Of a stretch of 64,000 nt of DNA, positions 25,890-32,783 are shown in pieces; positions within the stretch are counted from its first letter, which is position 1, and every line of letters starts with the position of its first letter. The stretch is from positions 6,380-70,379 of the forward strand of contig CAZRBG010000026.1 of NCBI GenBank assembly GCA_964598225.1, written 5' to 3'. The notes below the pieces were generated by a model. The model searched no databases, was not told where the DNA came from, and saw nothing but the letters and a program-made list of their open reading frames with translations. Source of the stretch: SG8-4 sp964598225 (GTDB lineage: Bacteria; Planctomycetota; Phycisphaerae; Sedimentisphaerales; Anaerobacaceae). Both the position numbers and the translations under genes were made by a program.

Positions 25890-25920
25890 GTCATTGCGAG
25901 CGCAGCGAAGCAATCTCAAC
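25890..25920. repeat. Palindromic repeat family B
   Basis: The stretch begins gtcattgcgagcgcagcgaa and ends gcaatctcaac, in the 281-base gap between the HicB-like gene and rsfS. Besides the terminator noted at 26015 nothing else is recognised in this gap. Confidence 0.75.
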
Positions 25921-26014
25921 TACTGCGACCCAAGAGATTACCCCGTTTTGGTTCGGCATGCACTTTCGGCGTTGAATTCATTGACGATAGCGTCTATTAT
26001 ATGTAATCTGTCCG

Positions 26015-26039
26015 GGTGGCCTAATCGGCTGCCTTTTTT
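26015..26039 (+). terminator. Rho-independent terminator upstream of rsfS
   Basis: ggtggcc and ggctgcc form a seven-base stem with two G-U pairs around taatc, followed by tttttt. It ends 22 bases before the rsfS start, so it either ends upstream transcription or acts as an attenuator. Confidence 0.6.
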
Positions 26040-26060
26040 GTTGAGAATGGGGATTCGCGT

Positions 26061-26423
26061 TTGACTAAGAAGCAAAAGACAAAGGCAAAGCAGTTCGCCC
26101 TGGCGGCCGCTAAGTTAGCGGATGAGCGGCACTGCACGGATATCGTGGTAATGGACCTGGCGGGGGTATCGCCCGCTACGGACTATTTCGTGATCGCGAC
26201 AGGCACGAGCGACCGGCAGATACGCGCAGTCGCCGATGAAATATGCCAGGAGGCGAAAGAGCAGAAAGTGCAGCGCTTCGGCAGAGCCGGCTACGAACAG
26301 GCACGATGGATCCTGCTCGATTTCGTCGACGTCGTAGTCCACCTGTTCGATACCGAATACCGGGACTACTACGACCTCGAGTTGCTCTGGGGAGACGCCG
26401 AGAGATTGAATATTGACGATTGA
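26061..26423 (+). CDS. rsfS: Ribosomal silencing factor (Iojap/RsfS family)
   Basis: The 120-residue protein matches the family over its whole length: an N-terminal helix (AAAKLADERHC), the core DLAGVSPATDYFVIATGTSD and the C-terminal WILLDFVDVVVHLFDTEYRD. RsfS binds uL14 on the large ribosomal subunit and blocks subunit joining in starvation. The start is TTG with gaatgggg upstream; no ATG is available in this frame before the conserved core. The usual neighbour nadD is absent. The GIY-YIG element begins 38 bases after the stop. Confidence 0.93.
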   Translation: MTKKQKTKAKQFALAAAKLADERHCTDIVVMDLAGVSPATDYFVIATGTSDRQIRAVADEICQEAKEQKVQRFGRAGYEQARWILLDFVDVVVHLFDTEYRDYYDLELLWGDAERLNIDD

Positions 26424-26461
26424 TTATTGACTATTGAAACATAGAGGTAGCTGTGCCCCTC

Positions 26462-26834
26462 TTTGTCATTCCTGCGAAGGCAGGAATCCATAAGCTATGA
26501 AAGAGTACTTTGTCTACATCCTCGCAAGTAAAAGAAACGGAACGCTCTACATCGGAGTAACAAACAATCTGCTTAAAAGAGTCCACCAGCATAAAGATAA
26601 CATCGTCGAAGGATTTACTCAGAAATACAGAGTCCATAACCTTGTCTACTATGAAGTATTCGGCAGAATCGAAGATGCGTTAATCAGAGAAAAGCGATTG
26701 AAGAAGTGGAAACGAGCGTGGAAAATTAGATTGATTGAACAGTCCAATCCAAATTGGGAGGATTTGTTTGAGACTTTGAGTGACCAAATATACTTGTGAA
26801 CATACTGGATTCCTGCCTCCGCAGGAATGACAAA
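26462..26834 (+). mobile_element. GIY-YIG element bounded by inverted palindromic repeats (family A)
   Basis: A 373-base unit lies between rsfS and argS. The left end (26462-26490) begins tttgtcattcctgcgaaggc. The right end (26806-26834) is its inverted copy, beginning tggattcctgcctccgcagg, with one mismatch over 29 bases. Each end is itself a palindrome. The only gene inside is the 100-codon GIY-YIG protein, which fills the interior with seven bases between repeat and start codon. No transposase or recombinase is present. The interior is more A+T-rich than the flanking genes. The layout recalls REP-trons, where a REP-associated transposase sits between inverted REPs. Confidence 0.6.
26497..26799 (+). 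CDS. Single-domain GIY-YIG nuclease family protein
   Basis: The 100-residue protein is a minimal GIY-YIG domain: YFVYILASK at residues 4-12, LYIGVTNNLLKR with the catalytic-type Arg28, conserved His32, and REKRLKKWKR with Glu65 as the metal-binding residue, ending in the common SNPNWEDLF tail. It resembles YhbQ-like and SLX1-like small nucleases. The gene is flanked by near-identical inverted repeats (see the element entry) and its codons are A+T-rich compared with rsfS and the start of argS. It lacks a DNA-binding extension, so target choice would have to come from the domain itself or from hairpin recognition. Confidence 0.88.
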   Translation: MKEYFVYILASKRNGTLYIGVTNNLLKRVHQHKDNIVEGFTQKYRVHNLVYYEVFGRIEDALIREKRLKKWKRAWKIRLIEQSNPNWEDLFETLSDQIYL

Positions 26835-26875
26835 CGGGCCTTGTACGACTGAGGCAAAGGTTATTGGAATACTAA

Positions 26876-28663
26876 ATGAAATCGGTGATTGAAATACTCG
26901 AAGAACGAATCACGACGGCGATGGTAGCTGTCTCCGGAGGGCAGGATTGTGCGGCGATAGTCAAACCTGCCAAAGACCCGAAGTTCGGGGACTACCAGGC
27001 TAACGGTGTGATGGGCCTGGCCAAAAAGCTCAAGACCAACCCGCGCAAGCTCGCCGAGCACGTCGTAGAGAGACTGGACCTGAGCGACATCTGCGAGCCA
27101 CCCGAAGTAGCCGGGCCGGGATTTATCAATCTGCGGCTAAAGCCCGATTTCCTGGCCGACAGCCTGCTTGAAATCAACAAAGCCTCAGCCGATCTCGGCA
27201 TCCAGAAAACAGACGAGCCCAAGACTATCGTCGTCGATTTTTCAAGCCCCAACATCGCCAAGCAAATGCACGTGGGCCACCTGCGCAGCACAATCATCGG
27301 CGACAGCATCTGCCGAACCCTCGAAGCCCTCGGCCACAACGTAATCCGCCAAAACCACATCGGCGACTGGGGTACTCAGTTTGGGATGCTCTGTGCGCTT
27401 TTTGACGAAAGATTGCTGTGGATGAGTGGCGGAATTCAAAAGATGAAACTCGTCTCTTCAGAAGAGATATTAGGAGAACTCGAAGCTTTCTACAGAGAAG
27501 CGAAGGAAAAATTTGATTCAGATGAGCAGTTCTCTAATACAGCTCGTCATGCCATAGCCGGCCTGCACTCTGGACAAGGTATATGGCGTAAACATTGGGA
27601 AAGTATAGTAAATTACTCCAAAAGACATTACGAAGAAATCTATAGACAACTCTCTGTAACCTTAAGAGATGAAGATGTCCGAGGCGAAAGTTCATATCAA
27701 AATGATTTGCCAAATATAGTAAAGGAGTTGAAAATAGCGGGTTTGGCCAAGGAATCTGATGGGGCTGTCTGTGTTTTTCCGCCGGGCTTCAAGAATAAGC
27801 AGGGTGATCCGCTGCCGTTTATTATTCAGAAGTCGGATGGGGCGTATTTGTATGCGACTACGGATCTGGCGGCGATTCGGTATCGGGTTGATGAATTGAA
27901 GGCTGATGCTATTGTTTACGTCACCGACTCGCGGCAGAAGCTGCATTTTGAGATGTTGTTTGCCGTGGCGCGGATGGCCGGGTGGGCGCCGGATAATGTT
28001 GAGCTTTCGCATGTTATGTTCGGCAGCGTTTTAGGCGAGGATGGCGCGCCGTTGAAGACGCGCTCGGGTGAGAACATCAAGTTAAAGGACCTGCTCAATG
28101 AAGCCGTCGAGCGGGCGAAAGCTGTGGTCGAAGAGAAGAATCCTGATCTGCCGGCCGAGAAGAAAGCTCAGATCGCTAAAGCGGTCGGCGTCGGGGCGGT
28201 TAAGTACGCGGATTATTCCAACAATCGAACGAGCGACTACATATTCAGCTTCGACAAGATGCTCGCGATGGACGGCAACACCGCGCCGTATATGCAGTAT
28301 GCATACGCGCGGATAAAGTCCATCGAGCGAAAGGCTCAGAGCAAAGACATGGACATAGAGTCCGAGCTTGCCGGCGTGACCAGTGCAAATCTCGTCGAGC
28401 AGTCGGAAATCGACCTGGCGAAGCATTTAATTCGCTACGGCGAGGCAATACAAGCCGCGGCAGCAGACTACAGGCCCAATTATCTGACCATGTATCTCTA
28501 CGAGCTTGCGCAGAAGTTCAGCGCGTTCTATACTAACTGCCCGGTGTTGGGAGCCGGCCCTGACCAGAGGCCCACCAGACTGCTGCTTTGCGATCTGACC
28601 GCCAGGACAATAAAACACGGCCTTCAAGAGCTGCTGGGCATCGAGGTCGTCGAGCAGATGTGA
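26876..28663 (+). CDS. argS: Arginyl-tRNA synthetase
   Basis: The 595-residue class I synthetase has an N-terminal Add-1 domain (about 1-110), the catalytic domain with HVGHLRST in place of HIGH (near residue 130), the QNHIGDWGTQFGML segment, and a C-terminal anticodon-binding domain (DALRP type, from about 470) ending LLGIEVVEQM. KMSKS is reduced to the KTRSG form common in ArgRS. Codon use changes sharply inside the gene: about 27410-27770 is A+T-rich while the flanks are G+C-rich, yet the frame and the protein motifs are intact. This suggests a mosaic gene made by homologous replacement of the centre. The start ATG follows the GIY-YIG element by 41 bases. Confidence 0.95.
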   Translation: MKSVIEILEERITTAMVAVSGGQDCAAIVKPAKDPKFGDYQANGVMGLAKKLKTNPRKLAEHVVERLDLSDICEPPEVAGPGFINLRLKPDFLADSLLEINKASADLGIQKTDEPKTIVVDFSSPNIAKQMHVGHLRSTIIGDSICRTLEALGHNVIRQNHIGDWGTQFGMLCALFDERLLWMSGGIQKMKLVSSEEILGELEAFYREAKEKFDSDEQFSNTARHAIAGLHSGQGIWRKHWESIVNYSKRHYEEIYRQLSVTLRDEDVRGESSYQNDLPNIVKELKIAGLAKESDGAVCVFPPGFKNKQGDPLPFIIQKSDGAYLYATTDLAAIRYRVDELKADAIVYVTDSRQKLHFEMLFAVARMAGWAPDNVELSHVMFGSVLGEDGAPLKTRSGENIKLKDLLNEAVERAKAVVEEKNPDLPAEKKAQIAKAVGVGAVKYADYSNNRTSDYIFSFDKMLAMDGNTAPYMQYAYARIKSIERKAQSKDMDIESELAGVTSANLVEQSEIDLAKHLIRYGEAIQAAAADYRPNYLTMYLYELAQKFSAFYTNCPVLGAGPDQRPTRLLLCDLTARTIKHGLQELLGIEVVEQM

Positions 28664-28729
28664 TGTTTCTCCTTGCAATAACGCCAAGATATGCTACCTT
28701 AATCTCGGTTATCATGGGAGAATAGAGTA

Positions 28730-29035
28730 ATGCCTTATTCACTCGAACAGAAGATCCCAAGAGATGAGCTGATTGAGTTCTGCAAGAAGAATTACATTAA
28801 GAAACTGTCTCTTTTTGGTTCCGCTTTCCAAGGGTCGTTGCAACCTGACAGCGACGTTGACCTTTTGGTGGAATTCGAGGAAGGTCGTACTCCGGGGCTG
28901 TTTTCGATTGTGAAGATGGAAATGGAGCTCGGAGAAGCACTCGGCAGGAAAGTCGATCTGCGGACGCCCGAAGACCTGAGCAGGTACTTTCGCGATGAGG
29001 TAATCCGAAATGCCAAACTTGAGTATCAGTCCTGA
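28730..29035 (+). CDS. MNT-type minimal nucleotidyltransferase (antitoxin of a HEPN/MNT pair)
   Basis: In the 101-residue protein the nucleotidyltransferase signature is complete: LSLFGSAFQGSLQPDSDVDL with Gly30-Ser31 and the metal-binding Asp42 and Asp44, plus a third acidic residue in GRKVDLRTPEDL. Proteins of this type AMPylate and so silence a HEPN RNase (type VII toxin-antitoxin). The C-terminus is family-typical (SRYFRDEVIRNAK). The partner toxin that should follow is reduced to a short C-terminal stub overlapping the end of this gene. Confidence 0.87.
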   Translation: MPYSLEQKIPRDELIEFCKKNYIKKLSLFGSAFQGSLQPDSDVDLLVEFEEGRTPGLFSIVKMEMELGEALGRKVDLRTPEDLSRYFRDEVIRNAKLEYQS

Positions 29036-29108
29036 AGTATGGAGTACTTCGACAGAGGATGTTCCTTTACTCATAACCGAATTGAGAAAGCTAATCGATT
29101 TAGAATGA
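29010..29108 (+). pseudogene. C-terminal stub of a HEPN (DUF86/HepT) toxin gene
   Basis: A 32-codon frame from ATG 29010 overlaps the end of the MNT gene and reads SPEVWSTSTEDVPLLITELR, ending LIDLE. This matches the end of DUF86 HEPN toxins, which typically finish VWNT-x-x-x-DLP-x-L. The family is about 110-140 residues and carries the RNase motif R-x4-6-H, which is missing here. So about three quarters of the toxin has been deleted while the antitoxin stayed whole. Confidence 0.65.
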
Positions 29109-29121
29109 GAGAAAACGACAA

Positions 29122-29532
29122 ATGAAAATCGTCAAGGAAGACTTTCGCGTCAGCACCAAGAGCCGTAATCAAATGATTGACATTACGAGTCAGGTTCACT
29201 CACTAATCAGCGAATCCGGCATTGATAGCGGCGACGCTATCATCTATTGTCCGCACACCACCGCCGGGATCACTATCAATGAGAACGCCGATCCGTCTGT
29301 GCCGCACGATATCCTGCTGACTCTTGAGGAACTGGTGCCGCAACGCCGGCGGGGCTACCGGCACGGCGAGGGCAACTCGGATTCGCACTGCAAGAGTTCT
29401 ATGGTCGGCTGCAGCGAGCAGATTCTGATAAGCAACGGATCGCCCGATTTGGGGACATGGCAGGGGATATACTTCTGCGAATTCGACGGTCCTCGCAACC
29501 GCAAGGTGACAGTCCAGATCCGCGGAGAGTGA
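29122..29532 (+). CDS. yjbQ: YjbQ/UPF0047 family protein
   Basis: The 136-residue protein carries the family motifs: IIYCPHTTAGITINENADP with the conserved His and Asn, HGEGNSDSHCKSSMVG and GTWQGIYFCEFDGPR. Members are trimeric, and the E. coli protein has weak thiamine-phosphate synthase activity; the physiological role is not settled. The gene starts 13 bases after the HEPN stub. Confidence 0.92.
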   Translation: MKIVKEDFRVSTKSRNQMIDITSQVHSLISESGIDSGDAIIYCPHTTAGITINENADPSVPHDILLTLEELVPQRRRGYRHGEGNSDSHCKSSMVGCSEQILISNGSPDLGTWQGIYFCEFDGPRNRKVTVQIRGE

Positions 29533-29562
29533 AAACTCCACTTGCCGGACCACCGAGCGCAC

Positions 29563-29779
29563 AAAAAAGGCGAGGTGGTGGAACCGGCTGGGGGGGAGAC
29601 CGGTGAACCACACTGCCTCGCCGAGGTTTGTCAGCCGCCCGAAGACGGCATTATTTCCTCACTCGGGCCTACGTTCAACTGAGAAAAATATCACACACGA
29701 AATACCCAGTCAAACAAAAAAAGAAGAACGGAAAAAAAACGCAAGGGCAAATACAACGCCACCCGCACAGCATCTATTA
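29563..29779 (-). ncRNA. Candidate small RNA of about 215 nt, antisense to the flanking genes
   Basis: The 496-base gap between yjbQ and yggS holds no gene, but on the minus strand it has a promoter (29786-29814) and a strong terminator. The terminator stem ggcgagg/cctcgcc (29569-29622) encloses an inner stem (tggt, accgg and their partners) with a C-rich loop (tctccccccc) and is followed by six T (29563-29568). A second small hairpin, gccgtcttcgggcggc, lies at 29634-29649. The predicted RNA would run from about 29779 to 29563. The exposed CUCCC-type loop could pair with Shine-Dalgarno sequences. No known family (6S, SRP, tmRNA) was recognised. Confidence 0.5.
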
Positions 29780-29785
29780 TTTGTT

Positions 29786-29814
29786 AGTATACACCTTTAC
29801 GGCCCAAAAAGCAA
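29786..29814 (-). promoter_or_regulatory. Promoter of the candidate small RNA
   Basis: Read on the minus strand, TTGCTT (29814-29809) and TATACT (29791-29786) are spaced by 17 bases. The region is A+T-rich and free of genes. Confidence 0.55.
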
Positions 29815-30028
29815 GCATTAAATGGGTATTTTCCTATTTTTTTGCAAATATCGCTATATTCGGCCGAGCCGGCCCGGATTGCTGAAGACAGGGTGTTTTC
29901 GGGCTCAAAAGGGAAAAAGTCGAAATTCGGCTGCGAGGAGTTTTTTGCTGGCCAGAAGGCTCTTGGATTGATATTTTGAGCACTTTACCGAATTGTGGTT
30001 AATGGTTCTGATTTCCTGCAGTTTATTT

Positions 30029-30751
30029 ATGACAAAGATTGCTACAAAACTCAAAAATGTCGCAGATGCAGTCGATGCCGCCTGCGCACGTGCCGGCAGA
30101 GAACCGGACAAGGTCAAGCTAATCGTTGTCACCAAGTCGGCCGATATCGAGGCTATTAAAGAAGTTATTCAACTGGGATACACCGACCTTGGCGAGAATC
30201 GCGTCCAGCAGTTGAAAAAAGTCTCCGCCCAGGTGACTGAATTTCTGCAGCAGTCCAAAGGCAACAAGGGCCTGCCGGAGAAGGTCAATTGGCATCTTAT
30301 CGGTCATCTTCAGCGGAACAAAGTAAGGCAGGCGCTGCCGATAACCTCTCTCGTGCATTCGGTGGACACGCTTCGGCTGGCCGAAGAAATCAGCACCGCC
30401 GGAGCAAAACTGAATTTACATCCCCGAGTGCTGCTTCAGGTCAATGCATCTAACGAGCCGCAGAAATACGGCGTCCCGGTAGGCGCAGCGACGCACCTGG
30501 CCGAGCAGATAGAAAGCCTGCCGAATCTGGATCTGGTCGGTCTGATGACGATGGCGCCGCTGACACACAACAAGGACATCGTCCGGGCGTGCTTTGTCCG
30601 GGCCAGAGAACTTTTTATCGAGATGCGCGGAGAGAAGATCGTTGGGCCACAGTTCACCGAGCTGAGCATGGGTATGAGCAGCGACTACGAAATAGCAGTA
30701 GAGGAAGGGGCAACGATATTGCGAATAGGCTCGGCAGTTTTCGCCGGATGA
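30029..30751 (+). CDS. yggS: PLP-binding homeostasis protein (YggS/PROSC family)
   Basis: The 240-residue protein has the family motif LIVVTKSAD with the PLP lysine at Lys36, GENRVQQL, WHLIGHLQRNKV and, near the end, FTELSMGMSSDYEIAVEEGA. It is a single-domain alanine racemase-like barrel that buffers free PLP and is not known to act as an enzyme. Start at ATG 30029 gives the usual length; the frame is open further upstream, but those codons fall in the non-coding leader. No clear ribosome binding site was seen. Confidence 0.93.
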   Translation: MTKIATKLKNVADAVDAACARAGREPDKVKLIVVTKSADIEAIKEVIQLGYTDLGENRVQQLKKVSAQVTEFLQQSKGNKGLPEKVNWHLIGHLQRNKVRQALPITSLVHSVDTLRLAEEISTAGAKLNLHPRVLLQVNASNEPQKYGVPVGAATHLAEQIESLPNLDLVGLMTMAPLTHNKDIVRACFVRARELFIEMRGEKIVGPQFTELSMGMSSDYEIAVEEGATILRIGSAVFAG

Positions 30752-31061
30752 CGCAGCAGTAATTCGGTTCACACCGCACCGCCGCCGCCCCCGCAGTGAT
30801 TCACAATTAGCCCGAGACGGTTATTGCGGCCGGAGACGAGGCCAAATTATTCCGGGTCAATGGGCAGTTCCGGCAAGCAGTATTTTCCCATCGTATATCG
30901 GACGTTTTTCAGGCATACTTCACGTCATAAGACCGTTCTGTCCGCATATCTCCCGTAAGGGACATCTTAGGCGGAAAAAGTACCCCAAAAACGAAAAGTG
31001 GCGTTAATAAAAAGCCGATTGGAATCGAATATGGACTATTGACTGTTGATGGGTGCCAAAA
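30752..31061. other. Intergenic region without recognised feature
   Basis: About 310 bases. The end holds gactattgactgttgatggg, one of several attgactattga-type simple repeats that also occur near 26413, 60048 and 63844. No hairpin terminator, promoter or small gene could be supported. Confidence 0.5.
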
Positions 31062-32345
31062 ATGGGCAAAACGGAATCTTTGGACGACATTCAGATTCGC
31101 ATAGGCTTCACGGACGTCTTGTATATGTCCGGCGACAGCTCCATACCATCGGAAATTAAGCGTTTCTTCAGACAAAAAAAGTTATCCTTTCGCGTCCTGG
31201 GCACAGGCAAATTCAGCCAGGTGCGCGAGAGCCTCGATCAGATAGGGACGGTCGTTGTCGACACGAGAGATTCGGAGACTTCCGAGCAGCAGTTGGTTCG
31301 GATAATCGAGCGCCTGGAGAGGGAGCGCATAGGCGTGATATTGCTTACCGGTCCGATGAAGGTTCCGGTGAAAAGCTTCTCGCTGTCGCCCACGAAGACC
31401 AGCTTTTGTATGAGCAGCACGATCGACGGGATCTCGACAGAAGAGTTATGGTCGCGGATCAGTATAAACCTCGCGTGCCGAAAAGGTGTATCTTCGGCGG
31501 CCGTCAAGCCGGTGCTTGGTGCCAGAGCGGTGCACACAATTTTCAAGAACAGACTTGCGGAGCAACTTAACATGACCAAAGCCCTCGCGGAAAGCCTTAC
31601 CGAGCAGCTTCGTCTGGCCGGTCTGGTCCAGCAGGATTTCCTTCCGGGCAAGCTGCCCGATACCGATCAGTTGCAGTGGGCTTCGTTCTTTAAGCCTGCT
31701 GAGTGGGTATCCGGCGATATTTACGACGCGGTGCGCGTCGACGAGCAGCACATAGGCTTTTATGTGGCGGATGTAGTCGGCCACGGCATGCCCGCGGCAC
31801 TGCTGACGATCTTTCTCAAGCAGGCCCTGGTCATGAGAGAGACGATCGGGAGCAATTATCGCGTTTTCTCACCCGCCGAGGTGGTGAAGAATCTCAATCT
31901 GCGAATGACCGCTCAGAAACTGTCGGGTTATCAGTTCGCGACCGCCTGCTATTGTCTGCTGAACACAAGAACGCTGCAGTTGACATTTGCTCGTGCGGGG
32001 CATCCCTACCCGCTTCTCATCAGAGGCGGCGAACAGCCGAAACAACTGGAGGTGCGGGGCTCCCTACTCGGAATCTTCGAACAGGCCGAGTATTTACAGG
32101 AAACCGTGCAACTCCAGCCGGGCGACAAGCTGCTGCTGTACTCCGACGGCGCCGAGCCGTTCATCGGCCAATTTGACGACCAAAGCAGTTTCGTTTTCAA
32201 CGAGGATTTCTGCAAGGCGGCACAACAGCCGATTGGTGAGTGCCTCGACTCTTTAAATGTACTGATAAAGAGTCGCCAAATAGAGGTTTCCGAGATTGAC
32301 GACATCACGATGTTGGGGCTCGAAATCATCTCCAGTTTCGGGTAA
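31062..32345 (+). CDS. PP2C-type (SpoIIE/RsbU) protein phosphatase with receiver-like N-terminus
   Basis: Residues about 190-427 form a PPM phosphatase domain: ASFFKPAEWVSGDIYDAVRV with the first Asp, FYVADVVGHGMPAALL with the metal Asp and GHG, LLLYSDGAEPF, and EIDDITMLGLEI at the end. Residues about 1-130 look like a receiver-type alpha/beta domain (DVLYMSGDS, TVVVDTRDS, GVILLTGP), followed by a helical linker. Such proteins dephosphorylate STAS anti-anti-sigma factors to turn on stress or motility regulons; a STAS gene is at 53025. ATG 31062 was preferred to GTG 31053; neither has a clear ribosome binding site. Confidence 0.87.
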   Translation: MGKTESLDDIQIRIGFTDVLYMSGDSSIPSEIKRFFRQKKLSFRVLGTGKFSQVRESLDQIGTVVVDTRDSETSEQQLVRIIERLERERIGVILLTGPMKVPVKSFSLSPTKTSFCMSSTIDGISTEELWSRISINLACRKGVSSAAVKPVLGARAVHTIFKNRLAEQLNMTKALAESLTEQLRLAGLVQQDFLPGKLPDTDQLQWASFFKPAEWVSGDIYDAVRVDEQHIGFYVADVVGHGMPAALLTIFLKQALVMRETIGSNYRVFSPAEVVKNLNLRMTAQKLSGYQFATACYCLLNTRTLQLTFARAGHPYPLLIRGGEQPKQLEVRGSLLGIFEQAEYLQETVQLQPGDKLLLYSDGAEPFIGQFDDQSSFVFNEDFCKAAQQPIGECLDSLNVLIKSRQIEVSEIDDITMLGLEIISSFG

Positions 32346-32477
32346 GCAATGCAAAACCCGCACACCTTGCCCTGTTGTTTTGCTCAGAAGAAATTGTTTT
32401 GGCAGTCACCTATTGTAGGCAGGGCCTGCGTTGGTCCGGCCTTTTCTGCATTTGGAGTTTTAATCTAACGCTAAAAA

Positions 32478-32780
32478 TCATGCCGGAGAAAGAAGACCCG
32501 GCGAGACGTTCCAGCGATGCCCTTTATCGGTGAGGATTGAGATGGTTTTCTTGTTGAGCTTTTGAACGGTGCCGTTTTTCCATTCGCCGCTCGGCGACTG
32601 GAATCCGACCTTGTCTCCGATATTGAACTGGGACATGAGCGCCGTGCTCCTCGCCTGGGAAATCAGTTTCAGGCGCTCGATAATCAGGCGATTGAGAAAA
32701 CGCAGGTCATCCTCGCCCATCTGCCGAATCGCTTCGGCAGCGGTATTTCTGTCCTTTAATATGTAATGTCCATTCGCCAT
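32478..32780 (-). CDS. Small hypothetical protein with SH3/Tudor-like C-terminal domain
   Basis: In the 100-residue protein the N-terminal half is helical (AAEAIRQMGEDDLRFLNRLI). The C-terminal half (FNIGDKVGFQSPSGEWKNGT, then VQKLNKKTISILTDKGHRW) has the five-strand pattern of a small SH3-, KOW- or Tudor-like barrel, which often binds RNA or protein. It ends four bases before the dehydrogenase gene on the same strand and is probably its downstream operon partner. Confidence 0.65.
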   Translation of the reverse strand: MANGHYILKDRNTAAEAIRQMGEDDLRFLNRLIIERLKLISQARSTALMSQFNIGDKVGFQSPSGEWKNGTVQKLNKKTISILTDKGHRWNVSPGLLSPA

Positions 32781-32783
32781 GAG

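Noticed and set aside
26462..26834. Ordinary insertion sequence
   Set aside because: No transposase of any known family is inside; the only gene is a GIY-YIG domain, and no clear target-site duplication was found next to the ends.
29550..29660. Possible cobalamin riboswitch or SRP RNA on the plus strand
   Set aside because: Stretches like accggtgaacc and gcccgaagacggc recall cobalamin elements, but the CCGGU segment pairs with an upstream ACCGG and the core does not fit; the T-run and promoter favour a minus-strand RNA. The SRP tetraloop region is absent.
29676..29774. A 32-codon Cys- and Phe-rich frame on the minus strand inside the candidate small RNA
   Set aside because: It begins at an ATG just after the predicted transcript start but has no ribosome binding site and low-complexity Phe runs, so coding is not supported.
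32400..32445. Terminator after the PP2C phosphatase gene
   Set aside because: ggcc and ggcc around tgcgttggtcc followed by ttttct is too weak a stem to call.
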